Made by a program: the position numbers and the translations under genes
Shown here: one piece after another, positions 54,606 to 63,384 of the stretch
Layout of the letters: each line of letters begins with the position of its first letter
How positions within the stretch are numbered: position 1 is the stretch's first letter
Source of the DNA: Brachyspira pilosicoli P43/6/78
Lineage (GTDB): Bacteria; Spirochaetota; Brachyspiria; Brachyspirales; Brachyspiraceae
Length of the DNA: 64,000 bases
Assembly (NCBI RefSeq): GCF_000325665.1
Contig: NC_019908.1
Span: forward strand, 1,054,001-1,118,000
Reading direction: 5' to 3'
Notes under the pieces: generated by a model
The model's database searches: none
The model's input: the letters and a program-made list of their open reading frames with translations, nothing else
Told to the model about the DNA's origin: nothing

Positions 54606-57030
54606 ATGAATAATAATTTAAACAGCAGCATGAGAGAAGAGATATTAAATCTTGTAAAAAGCGAGGACATAGTAAAACCTACCAGATATTTAGGCGGTGA
54701 GATAAACGCTATAATAAAACCTAATATGCCTTTTAAATTTGTTATGTGTTTTGCGGATATGTATGAAGTAGCCATTAGCAATTTGGGGCTTTCTATACTT
54801 TATGAGGTTATTAACTCTATTGAATATGCTTCTTGCGAGAGAGTGTATGCTGTTGCAGAAGATTTTGAAAAACTTTTAAGAGAAAAAAATATACCGCTTT
54901 ATACTTTGGAGACTTTCAGCAAAGTAAAAGATGCTGATGTTTTGGGATTTACTTTGCAGTATGAGCTTATATATACGAATATACTTCAAGTTTTGGAATT
55001 AAGTCAGATACCTATACATAGAGATGAAAGAGGAGAAGATGTATCTATAATAGCTGCAGGCGGACCAAGCGTATTTAATCCTTTTCCTTTGGTTGACTTT
55101 ATTGATGTATTTTTATTTGGTGAATTTGATTTTGAGATGAAAAACTTTGTGGATATAATTTATAATCTCAAAAAAAACGGAGCTAAAAGAGATGATATAT
55201 TAAAAGAGCTTTCAAAACTTGAATATGCTTATGTACCAAAATATCCAAGAGAGCATGTAAAGAGAATATTTGTTGAAAACATTAATGAAATGCCTTATGT
55301 GAAGAAACCTTTAGTTCCTCTTGTTGAAGGTATACAAAACAGAATATCTGTTGAAATAGCTAGAGGCTGTACTCATAGCTGCAGATTCTGTTTGGCAGGA
55401 ATTACTTATAGACCTGTAAGAAACCGCACTATAGAAAAAATTGTTGATATAGCAATGGAGTCATTAGAAGCCACTGGTGCAAACACTTTAAATTTATTCT
55501 CTCTTTCTGCTGATGATTATCCGCATATTGGTGAATTAATAGAATATTTGCAAACACTTGGAGAGCATAAAGGTTTTTCTCTATCTCTTCCTTCATTAAG
55601 AATTGATTCATTTGATAAAGAAACTGCCGAGAGAATAGCACAGTTTAGAAAAACAGGTTTAACATTTGCATTAGAAGTTGGAAGCCATGAACTTAGAGAA
55701 AAGATAAACAAATCAATGGACGAAGATGCAATTTATAATATACTTGCAGATGTTCAAAAAATGGGCTGGAAGATAGTAAAGATTTATTTTATGATAGGTT
55801 TTACTGATAACCCAGAAAAAGAGGCCGATGAAATAATAGAAGCATTAGAAAAAATGCTTGAAGTATACAAAAAAGAAAGTAAAAATAAATGCTGCTATTA
55901 ATGTGTTTATACCAAAGCCTCATACACCTTTAGAAAATAATAATCAGCTTACAGATGAAGAAGCTATTTACTATATAGGAAAGGTAAGAGACCATTTTAG
56001 AGGAAGTAAGGTAGCTATAAAATATCACCCTCCAAGAATGGCAGAAATTGAAGGAATAATATCAAGAGGCGATGAAAAAATAGGAGAGATTATTTATAAG
56101 GCATATAAAAAAGGTGCAAGATTTGATGCTTGGGTTGAACATTTCAAATATGATGTTTGGAAGGAAGTGATAGAAGAGAGCGGATACACCATAAAAGAAC
56201 TATTAAGCAAAAAAATAAATATGCCTTGGAAATGCATTGACACTCTTGTAAGTCAGCAATTCTTTGACAAGGAATACGAAAGATTTCAAAACGGAAAGTT
56301 TACAGACTACTGCTTTACAGGAAACTGCCAAAACTGCGGTATAGATTATAAACAATATTGCCATAAATACAAAAAAGAAGTTTTAAATACAAACTTTACT
56401 CAAATGGTTGAAGAATTAAAAACTCTAAAGAAAAGAGATATATTTGCTGTAAACTATAAAGTATTTATGAAGTTTAAAAAAGAAGGCATATCATCTCTTT
56501 TGGGTATGCATGATTTATCACGTGTTATGGTTTGTGCTTTTAAAATCGCAGGGGCTAGTATATCTTTAAGCAGAGGCTTTCACCCTCTTGAAAAAATAGT
56601 GTTTACTCCCCCTACTCCTTTTGCCTGCGAAAGTGATGCTGAATATATGGAAGTAAGTTTAACAGATAATATAGACATAGATTTATTAAAAAATAAAATT
56701 AATAATTTACTTTCTCATATAGGAATAGAAATATTAGAAGCTAATTTTATAGCTACGAACTTAAAAAAAATACAAACTCTTCCAAAAAATATTTTATATA
56801 AAATGAATACGAATGATAATGATAAAGCATTTAATTTACTTTCAAATAAAGAAACACTAAAAGAAAGTGAAGAGCGTTTGGGAGATTATATATTAAACAA
56901 AAAAGATAATGAAATATTTATAACTATACTTCAAAATGATAATAAACCTATAAGAATCAGAGATATTAAGAGCTATCTTTTAAAGAATACTATTAATATA
57001 AAAAATATTAGAAAGCTGAAGTTAGTATAA
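54606..57030 (+). pseudogene. B12-binding radical SAM protein with DUF2344 (TIGR03960-type), frameshifted
   Basis: Two overlapping frames (54606-55901 and 55858-57030) together give one protein of the usual architecture. The N-terminal part is a B12-binding-like domain with FADMYEVAISNLGLSILYEV. The radical SAM domain has C255-x3-C259-x2-C262 (RGCTHSCRFCLAG). After the break come NVFIPKPHTPLENN and a C-terminal DUF2344 domain (VFMKFKKEGISSLLGMHDLS). The break is at the A6 run 55869-55874: removing one A joins the frames. The second frame would otherwise need a TTG start with no ribosome binding site. The joined length is about 807 residues. Its reaction is unknown; tRNA or rRNA modification is often suspected. 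Confidence 0.88.
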
Positions 57031-57084
57031 TCATTGTTTTTATTGGGGTATTAATTTTTTATTAATATTTCACTGTATAATAAA

Positions 57085-57425
57085 AAATAATATGTGCTTT
57101 TGCAACTTTTGCCACGGGAAAAGTTGATATAAAATTACATACCTAAACAACTACATTTTGTCAAAAATAAATTTATATTCTTGTTTTTATATCTGGGGCT
57201 TTGCCCCAGACCCTAGTTCTTTTATTGGTATAAAAGAACCAAAAAAACTGCATTTTTAGTATAAATTTAGGTCATATCCTACATTTAATACATATATTTT
57301 TAATATAAAATTCTAGTAATTGAGTTTTTCGCAAAGCGTACCCATAGGGTAAAAACTTTTTTGTGTGGCAAAAAAGTTGATAATTCTATTAAAGTGCATC
57401 AATTAAGAAACTTAAAAATTTTTAC
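57085..57425. repeat. GC-rich intergenic repeat, copy 5
   Basis: This fills the 411-base gap between two convergent genes. It has CAACTTTTGCCACGGGAAAAGTTG (about 57103-57127), GGGGCTTTGCCCC (57195-57207) and the hairpin GTTCTTTTAT (57216-57225) with ATAAAAGAAC (57230-57239), followed by CAAAAAAACTGCATTTTTA. A second hairpin, AACTTTTTTGTGTGGCAAAAAAGTT, is at about 57355-57380. An ACTTAAAAATTTTTAC arm marks the right end. Confidence 0.78.
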
Positions 57426-57441
57426 TATAAATAGATTTAAT

Positions 57442-58077
57442 TTAATAATCTATAAACACAGAAAAATCGTTTTGTAAATATTTATCTTCTATGTGTATTT
57501 TATAACTTAAATTAAGCTTTTTTAATATATCTTGAGTAAGCAGAAGTATATCATCTTTTTTATAATAATAATATTTATCTCCGTATTTTTCTTTGCAAGA
57601 TATATCAAGTAAATTAAAGCAAACTCCCTTTCTTGCTGCCAACAAAAATGCTTCTATAGCCTCTTTTAAAAACTCTTCATTGTTTCCCAAGTTTAAATTA
57701 AATATTCCAGAAGTGTATATATAATCAACATCATCTTTTATATCAGTCTTTTTAAAGAAATCCATAGTCATAAACTGCGGGCTAATATTTTTATAAGTTT
57801 TTGATTTAGCTCTCTCAACCATCTCTGGCATAATATCTATACCTATGTAGTATAAGTTGATATTGTTTTTATCTATATATTCAGCCAAACTTCCAACTCC
57901 GCACCCAACATCAAGCAAAACATTGCCACTCATATTAAAATGCTCTATTAATGCCTTAAATCTTAAATTCTGTGCTTCTTCAGACTCCCAATCAACTACT
58001 TTATAATCTGGTATATTTAAATCATTTACTCTATTTATATAATGATCAACTATTATAGATTTTCTGCTTTCTTCCAT
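57442..58077 (-). CDS. Class I SAM-dependent methyltransferase
   Basis: This 211-residue protein has motif I LLDVGCGVG (residues 54-62) and the acidic motif II GIDIMPEMV. The region from 125 on (DDVDYIYTSGIFNLNL) is typical of a Rossmann methyltransferase core. Such enzymes transfer a methyl group from SAM; the substrate cannot be told. It starts 36 bases downstream of galM on the same strand, so they may be co-transcribed. AGAGAG lies before the ATG. Confidence 0.85.
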   Translation of the reverse strand: MEESRKSIIVDHYINRVNDLNIPDYKVVDWESEEAQNLRFKALIEHFNMSGNVLLDVGCGVGSLAEYIDKNNINLYYIGIDIMPEMVERAKSKTYKNISPQFMTMDFFKKTDIKDDVDYIYTSGIFNLNLGNNEEFLKEAIEAFLLAARKGVCFNLLDISCKEKYGDKYYYYKKDDILLLTQDILKKLNLSYKIHIEDKYLQNDFSVFIDY

Positions 58078-58113
58078 AAAATATAATCTCTCTTTATTTA
58101 TAAATTTATGTAA

Positions 58114-59112
58114 TTATTTATTTAAACTTAATTTATATATAGTTCTCTCTTTATAATCCTTATCAGGAGAATATATTATACTAGGAAAATGTAAAAAATT
58201 CAAAGCACCAGGTAAATACTCACTCTCAAAACAAAAAGCCATATGTTTATTTAATACAGTGTTTCTCACTTCTCTATTATTAAGCATGTTTCCAGAATAA
58301 AAATGCATAGCAGGTTGTGTTGTGTAAAACTCTAAACTTATACCCGTTTTTTCACTATAAGCCTTGGCCTTTAATTTGTTTATATCATTATTAGCAAATA
58401 TAAAACAATTATCATATCCTCCGCATTTTTCTATATCTAGCCCTACTTTTTTATTTTTTGTAAAGTCAAAAGGAGTGTTCTCTGTTTTTAAAATCTCTCC
58501 AGTAGATACGCATTCATCTGTTACAGGAAGGTAATATTTTGAATCTATAAATAACTCATGCTCATATATAGTGCCGTCTCCATTTAGATTCCAATAAGCA
58601 TGATTAGTAAAGTTCAAAGGAGTTTTTTTATCTGTATTTGCAAAATAATCTATTATTATTTCGTTATCATCTGTAAGAGTATAAGTAATATTAATATTTA
58701 CGTTTCCTGGGTAGCCCTCTTCACCGTCTTTTGAAAAATAAGAAAATAATACGCTTTTATCATTAATGCATTTAGAATCAAATTTCTTAAATGATATACC
58801 CTCAACACCACCATGAAGATGATGTTTATTGTTATCATTTTTAGCTAATTTATATGTTACACCGTCTAATGTAAACTCTGCATCTATAGTTCTATTTGCA
58901 ACTCTACCAACAGAAGCACCTATATAATCATGAGGTTGAAGATAAAAATTAATATCATCGCTTCCAAAAGAAACCTGAACATCATTATTATTTTTATCCT
59001 TTACAAACACACCAACTATTGAAGCTCCAATATCTGTGAGTTTTAATACCATATCATTTTTATTTTTTAATTCATAAAGTAAATAGCCATTGTTAAAGTT
59101 TTTTACTTGCAT
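58114..59112 (-). CDS. galM: Aldose 1-epimerase
   Basis: This 332-residue enzyme interconverts the alpha and beta anomers of aldoses such as galactose. Motifs are NKHHLHGG (about 95-102), LNFTNHAYWNLNGDG with the catalytic His, GGYDNCFI, and FESEYLPGALNFLHFPS with the catalytic Glu. TTGGAG precedes the ATG. It is divergent from glyS and no other galactose gene is near. Confidence 0.93.
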   Translation of the reverse strand: MQVKNFNNGYLLYELKNKNDMVLKLTDIGASIVGVFVKDKNNNDVQVSFGSDDINFYLQPHDYIGASVGRVANRTIDAEFTLDGVTYKLAKNDNNKHHLHGGVEGISFKKFDSKCINDKSVLFSYFSKDGEEGYPGNVNINITYTLTDDNEIIIDYFANTDKKTPLNFTNHAYWNLNGDGTIYEHELFIDSKYYLPVTDECVSTGEILKTENTPFDFTKNKKVGLDIEKCGGYDNCFIFANNDINKLKAKAYSEKTGISLEFYTTQPAMHFYSGNMLNNREVRNTVLNKHMAFCFESEYLPGALNFLHFPSIIYSPDKDYKERTIYKLSLNK

Positions 59113-59266
59113 CTTTTATATTCTCCAATTTATTATAAAGAAAATTATATAAAAAAAATCACTAGTTTTCAAGATAATTTTAATTTATATTTGTGATAAA
59201 AAATATTGTTTTTTTTACATAGTGAATATAAAATATAGAACATAATTATTTTTAAGGATTATAGAA

Positions 59267-61354
59267 GTGAAAGATTTACTTATTGAAATATTAGTTGAAG
59301 AGATACCTGCAGATTTTGCTTATCCTGCAAGTATGAGTTTTAAGAAAATTATGGAAGATACTCTAAAAAATAATGGTATAAGTTTCAAATCCATAATAGC
59401 CTACACAACACCAAGAAGATTATCAGTTCTTGTTGAAGAAGTAGAAGAAAAGTCAAAAGATGAAATTGTAGAGTCAAGAGGACCTTTACTAGAAAGTGCT
59501 ATAAAAGACGGCTCTTTAACAAAAGCAGGAGAAGGATTTTTAAAATCTCATAATATTGACAACATTAAAAACATAGACGAAAAAGAAGATTTTAATAAAG
59601 CATATATAAAAGAAGTTGGCGGAAAGAAATATTTATTTGTAAAGAAAGAAAAAAAAGGCGTAGATACTAAAAAATTATTTGAAGAAGTATTGGAAGATAT
59701 TGTATCTAAAATAGACTTTAAAAAGAAGATGAGATGGGGAAATAAGGACTTTGCATTTGTACGCCCTATTAGAAATGTGTTAGCTTTATTTGGAAATGAA
59801 GTGATAAAAACAACTGTTGCTGGAATAGAAACTAACAATAAAGTAACAGGGCACAGATTACTCTCTCCAGACTTTAAAGAAATTAATAACCCTAAAGATT
59901 ATGAAAAAACTTTAGCTGAAAAACATGTTATTGTTTCAAGAGAGAAAAGATTAGAAAATATAGTAAGTCAATTAGAAAAAATAGAAAATGAACTTGGATT
60001 TGAAGCTGTATCAAAGAAAAAAGTTTCTGAAATAGTTGTGGATTTGGTAGAAGAGCCTTATTTGCTTACTGCTGAGTTTGATTCTAAATTTTTGGAAGTG
60101 CCTAAAGAAGTTTTAACAAGTGAAATGATTGAGCACCAGAAATACTTCCCATTATGTAAAAAAGACGGCTCTTTAACTAATATATTTGTAATAACTGCTA
60201 ATCAGCCTAAAACTCCTCAAATAATAGCAGGAAACATAAGAGTATTAACAGCAAGACTTTCTGACGGAAGATTCCTTTATCAAGAAGATATTAGAAAAGG
60301 AATGGATGAGATGAATGAAAGACTTGAAATGCTTATGTTTAGAAAAGAGCTTGGAAGTGTTGCTGATAAAGTAAAAAGACTTGAGAAAAACTCTGAACTT
60401 TTAATTAAGCTTTTAGGCTATGAGAAGAATAAAGAAAATATACTTAAAGCTATAAAATATATGAAATCTGATTTGGTAAGTAATATGGTTTACAACTTCC
60501 CAGAGCTTCAAGGTATAATGGGAGGATATTTTGCTAAGTCTATGAATCTTAATGATGATGTGGCTTTAGCTATTAATGAACAGTATAGACCTTTGTTTGC
60601 AACAGACAATATACCTTCAAATGATACTGGTAAGGCTATAGCTATACTTGATAAGATGGATAATATTGTAGCTGGTTTTTATGTTGCTGATATACCTACT
60701 GGCTCTCAAGACCCTAATGCTTTAAGAAGACAGGCTCTTGGTATTGTAAACATTCTTATAAAATCTAAAAAGCATGTTAATCTTAAAAAATTAATAGAAG
60801 ATTCTATTAACTCTATGCCTAAAGATGCTAGAGTAAACAAAAGTAATGATTTACTAAATGATATATTTGAGTTCTTTAAATCTCGTTTTGAAAATGATAT
60901 TGACTTTGCAAAAGATTCTGTTGCGGGTGTTCTTTCTACTGGTATAGATGATATGTATGATGCTTACTTAAAGATAGAAGCTATTGATGCATTTAGAAAG
61001 AAAAATGAAGAACTATTCTCTAATCTTTTATTAGTGTTTAAGAGAGTAAAAAATATGATTAAATCTGCTAAAGAAGTTAATTTAGATGAATCATTATTAA
61101 AAGAGGAAGCAGAAAAATCTTTATACAATATTTATAAAGAGAAATTAAATGAAGTTAATAAGCTTATGGAAAAGAGAGAATACGAAAAAACATTTGCTTT
61201 ATTAGCTAGTCTTTATGAGCCATTAGACAAGTTCTTCAAAGATATTATGGTAAATGTAGATGATGAGAAAATAAAAAATAACCGTATAGCTTTACTTTCA
61301 TCAGTAGATAAGATTTTCAAGAATATGCTTGACTTCTCTAGTTTGGTAAAATAA
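59267..61354 (+). CDS. glyS: Glycyl-tRNA synthetase beta subunit
   Basis: This 695-residue protein is the beta chain of the alpha2beta2 bacterial glycyl-tRNA synthetase. Landmarks are LLIEILVEEIPADFAYPASM at the start, RWGNKDFAFVRPIRNVLALF, VTGHRLLSPD, HQKYFPLCKKDG and TGSQDPNALRRQALGIVNIL. The start is a GTG at 59267 with AAGGA upstream. The alpha chain gene glyQ is not adjacent and must lie elsewhere. A hairpin terminator follows. No T-box leader was seen in the 154 bases upstream. Confidence 0.95.
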   Translation: MKDLLIEILVEEIPADFAYPASMSFKKIMEDTLKNNGISFKSIIAYTTPRRLSVLVEEVEEKSKDEIVESRGPLLESAIKDGSLTKAGEGFLKSHNIDNIKNIDEKEDFNKAYIKEVGGKKYLFVKKEKKGVDTKKLFEEVLEDIVSKIDFKKKMRWGNKDFAFVRPIRNVLALFGNEVIKTTVAGIETNNKVTGHRLLSPDFKEINNPKDYEKTLAEKHVIVSREKRLENIVSQLEKIENELGFEAVSKKKVSEIVVDLVEEPYLLTAEFDSKFLEVPKEVLTSEMIEHQKYFPLCKKDGSLTNIFVITANQPKTPQIIAGNIRVLTARLSDGRFLYQEDIRKGMDEMNERLEMLMFRKELGSVADKVKRLEKNSELLIKLLGYEKNKENILKAIKYMKSDLVSNMVYNFPELQGIMGGYFAKSMNLNDDVALAINEQYRPLFATDNIPSNDTGKAIAILDKMDNIVAGFYVADIPTGSQDPNALRRQALGIVNILIKSKKHVNLKKLIEDSINSMPKDARVNKSNDLLNDIFEFFKSRFENDIDFAKDSVAGVLSTGIDDMYDAYLKIEAIDAFRKKNEELFSNLLLVFKRVKNMIKSAKEVNLDESLLKEEAEKSLYNIYKEKLNEVNKLMEKREYEKTFALLASLYEPLDKFFKDIMVNVDDEKIKNNRIALLSSVDKIFKNMLDFSSLVK

Positions 61355-61375
61355 TAATAAATAAGATTATAAATT

Positions 61376-61413
61376 AAAAGGGGCTTTATTAATAACAATA
61401 GAGCTCCTTTTTT
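61376..61413 (+). terminator. Rho-independent terminator of glyS
   Basis: AAAAGGGGCT (61376-61385) pairs with AGCTCCTTTT (61402-61411) with one G-T pair, followed by a T run. Confidence 0.85.
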
Positions 61414-61460
61414 ATATAAAAAATAATTGATTAGGATAAATGGAATTATATTAAAATATT

Positions 61461-62120
61461 TTACGATAACAAATACTTCTCTTCTAAGGCTTTTAAAGGC
61501 TTACTAAATTGCTTAGCCAATAAACCTACAAACACAGCACCCGCAATAGTACCTTCTCTTACTCCTTCTAAATGTCCTAAAAATGATAATACTGTAACAA
61601 TTGATACTGCAACTAAAAATATATCAAATGCCATTTTTGTATTGCCAAATTTGAAAGGAAATATTTTACAAATAGCTAAAACAACTCCCTCTCCAGGTGT
61701 AGTAACCAACTTCGCCATTACTTCTATGCTTACGCCCAAACCAACTAATATTATACCTAATATACATAAAGCCCATTGCTGAAAATAATTTGTATATGTT
61801 ATATCTTTTATTAGATAAGCAGAAAAATCAATCATAAGTCCAAATAAAATAAGTGCCGGTATTTGAAATAGCTGAAATAAATCATACTTTTTTCTAAGAA
61901 GTAATATTTGTATCAATATAAAAACAAGATTGATAATAATAGTTGTTGCTCCTACTGATAAACCAGATATTGTACTTGCAACATACGGCACACTAGAAAT
62001 TGGAGAAGTGCCAAGTGCAGCTTTAATAGAAAAAGCTATACCTAAGGACATAATATAAAGCCCTATTAATAATATTATACATCTTTCAATAAAATGATTT
62101 TTAAAAATTTCTCTCTTCAT
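61461..62120 (-). CDS. YczE/YitT-like integral membrane protein
   Basis: This 219-residue protein has five to six membrane segments and the opening RCIILLIGLYIMSLGIAFSI followed by KAALGTSPISSVPYVAST, as in the YczE group. The late VTTPGEGVVLAICKIFPFKF is also typical. The transport or other function of this group is unknown. AGGGGAG inside the end of the marR gene serves as ribosome binding site; the gap is only 2 bases, so the pair is an operon. MarR probably controls it, by inference. Confidence 0.85.
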   Translation of the reverse strand: MKREIFKNHFIERCIILLIGLYIMSLGIAFSIKAALGTSPISSVPYVASTISGLSVGATTIIINLVFILIQILLLRKKYDLFQLFQIPALILFGLMIDFSAYLIKDITYTNYFQQWALCILGIILVGLGVSIEVMAKLVTTPGEGVVLAICKIFPFKFGNTKMAFDIFLVAVSIVTVLSFLGHLEGVREGTIAGAVFVGLLAKQFSKPLKALEEKYLLS

Positions 62121-62122
62121 AA

Positions 62123-62539
62123 TTAAACTCCCCTAAGCGACTGACACATTTTCATTAACAGTTCTTTTAATTTTTCCTCATCTTCTTTTGATATTTCATT
62201 AACAGCAATACTTTCTATATCTTCAAAAACTTTATCCATATAGTTTGAAGCTTCTACTCCTTTTTCTGTTAGAGAAACATAAAGAGAACGCCTATTACCA
62301 TTATGCTGTTTCCTTACAATAAGCCCAGCATTTTCCATACCTAGTAATATGCTTCCTACAGTTGTCTGCTCTATTTCCAAATAATTGGCTATAGTTTTCT
62401 GGTCTGCTTCTTTGAATTTAGATAAAAAGTATAATACTTTAGGCTGACCAGATGTAAGCCCTATTTTGTTTGCTTCCAGCATTACTCTTTTTGCAAACAT
62501 AGAATTAGCTTTCATTAGTAAATAGTGTAGATTCTCCAA
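62123..62539 (-). CDS. MarR family transcriptional regulator
   Basis: This 138-residue winged-helix regulator has KFKEADQKTIANYLEIEQTT, then VGSILLGMENAGLIVRKQHN and GNRRSLYVSLTEKGVEA, the MarR core. Start: a TTG at 62539 with AAGGA 8 bases upstream. The frame stays open back to 62635, but that part would translate through the promoter, and the resulting length of 170 is too long for the family. It is co-transcribed with the membrane-protein gene and probably regulates itself through the inverted repeat at its promoter. Confidence 0.87.
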   Translation of the reverse strand: MENLHYLLMKANSMFAKRVMLEANKIGLTSGQPKVLYFLSKFKEADQKTIANYLEIEQTTVGSILLGMENAGLIVRKQHNGNRRSLYVSLTEKGVEASNYMDKVFEDIESIAVNEISKEDEEKLKELLMKMCQSLRGV

Positions 62540-62551
62540 TGTGAGTATCCT

Positions 62552-62610
62552 TATAATAAGTATTGTTATAATGAGATAGCTTATTATATACCTACTAAAA
62601 AAAATGTCAA
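62552..62610 (-). promoter_or_regulatory. marR promoter and candidate operator
   Basis: On the minus strand TTGACA (62610-62605) and TATAAT (62588-62583) are 16 bases apart. TATAATAAG (62588-62580), starting with the -10 box, pairs exactly with CTTATTATA (62560-62552) across 19 bases. The second arm lies just before the ribosome binding site, a layout suited to repression by the encoded MarR protein. Confidence 0.68.
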
Positions 62611-62748
62611 ATGAATTATTATTACCTATAAGCATTATAAAAAACAGGATATTTTGATTTTGGATAGTAAAAAATTACATACAAACAAAAAAGACTACAA
62701 ATATTTTGTAAAAATAATTTACTTTTTTACAAAAAACTGTAAAAAAAC

Positions 62749-62777
62749 TTGACAAAAAATTAATAATATACTATACT
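62749..62777 (+). promoter_or_regulatory. Promoter of the PepSY-like protein gene
   Basis: TTGACA (62749-62754) and TATACT (62772-62777) with the ideal 17-base spacer, about 38 bases before the ATG. AAGGAG is the ribosome binding site, so expression is expected to be strong. Confidence 0.78.
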
Positions 62778-62814
62778 ATTATTATACTTAAATATAACCG
62801 TTAAGGAGAATAAA

Positions 62815-63249
62815 ATGAAAAAACAAGTAAAACAAATTATTCTAATTGCTTCTATTATGATGCTCTCTATAGCTACAGTATTTGCTGCAGATATGCCTAT
62901 ACAGGCTAATCAGCTTCCAAAAAAAGCACAAGATTTTGTATCAGCTAATTTCGCAAACGACCAAATAGTTTATGCTGAACAAGACAGAAACAGCTTTAAA
63001 GTGGAATTAGCTAGCGGAGTTGAAATAGACTTCGATAGAAATGGAGATTGGACTGATGTATCTGCTAAAATGCCTTTGCCTACAAAATTCATACCAACAA
63101 CTGTAATGAAAGCAGTAGAAACTAAATATCCTCAAGTTCCTGTTTTAGAAATAAGCAAAGAATATAATAGCTACAAATTAAAACTAGGAAACAATAGAGA
63201 AGTTTATGTAGATAATAGCGGTAAAATTGTAGGAGACAAATTAGATTAA
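62815..63249 (+). CDS. Exported PepSY-like (DUF2874/BLIP-type) protein
   Basis: This 144-residue protein has a signal peptide (about 1-24, ending VFAAD) and two PepSY-like repeats. The first is LPKKAQDFVSANFANDQIVY with VELASGVEIDFDRNGDWTDV. The second is IPTTVMKAVETKYPQVPVLE with LKLGNNREVYVDNSGKI. Proteins of this type are periplasmic and of unknown function, sometimes linked to protease inhibition. It has a near-consensus promoter, a strong ribosome binding site and its own terminator, so it is a well-expressed single gene. Confidence 0.87.
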   Translation: MKKQVKQIILIASIMMLSIATVFAADMPIQANQLPKKAQDFVSANFANDQIVYAEQDRNSFKVELASGVEIDFDRNGDWTDVSAKMPLPTKFIPTTVMKAVETKYPQVPVLEISKEYNSYKLKLGNNREVYVDNSGKIVGDKLD

Positions 63250-63271
63250 TAGAAAATAGAAATTAAACATT

Positions 63272-63307
63272 AAAAAGAGAGAGGTTTTTATGCTTCTCTC
63301 TTTTTTT
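63272..63307 (+). terminator. Rho-independent terminator of the PepSY-like gene
   Basis: AAAAAGAGAGAGG from 63272 pairs with CTTCTCTCTTTTT (63293-63305), and the T run continues. Confidence 0.85.
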
Positions 63308-63384
63308 ATTAAAATTTCAAAAATATTTTATTTTTTTTGTATATAATATATAATAAATCAAAAATACATATAAGGATAATATTC

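Noticed and set aside
55858-55874. Programmed frameshift site in the radical SAM gene
   Set aside because: The A6-G run resembles the A AAA AAG slippery heptamer, but it is in the wrong reading register and a +1 change is needed, so the classic -1 mechanism does not fit.
59113-59266. T-box leader before glyS
   Set aside because: The 154 bases show no T-box consensus, specifier stem or terminator; a simple AT-rich promoter region fits better.
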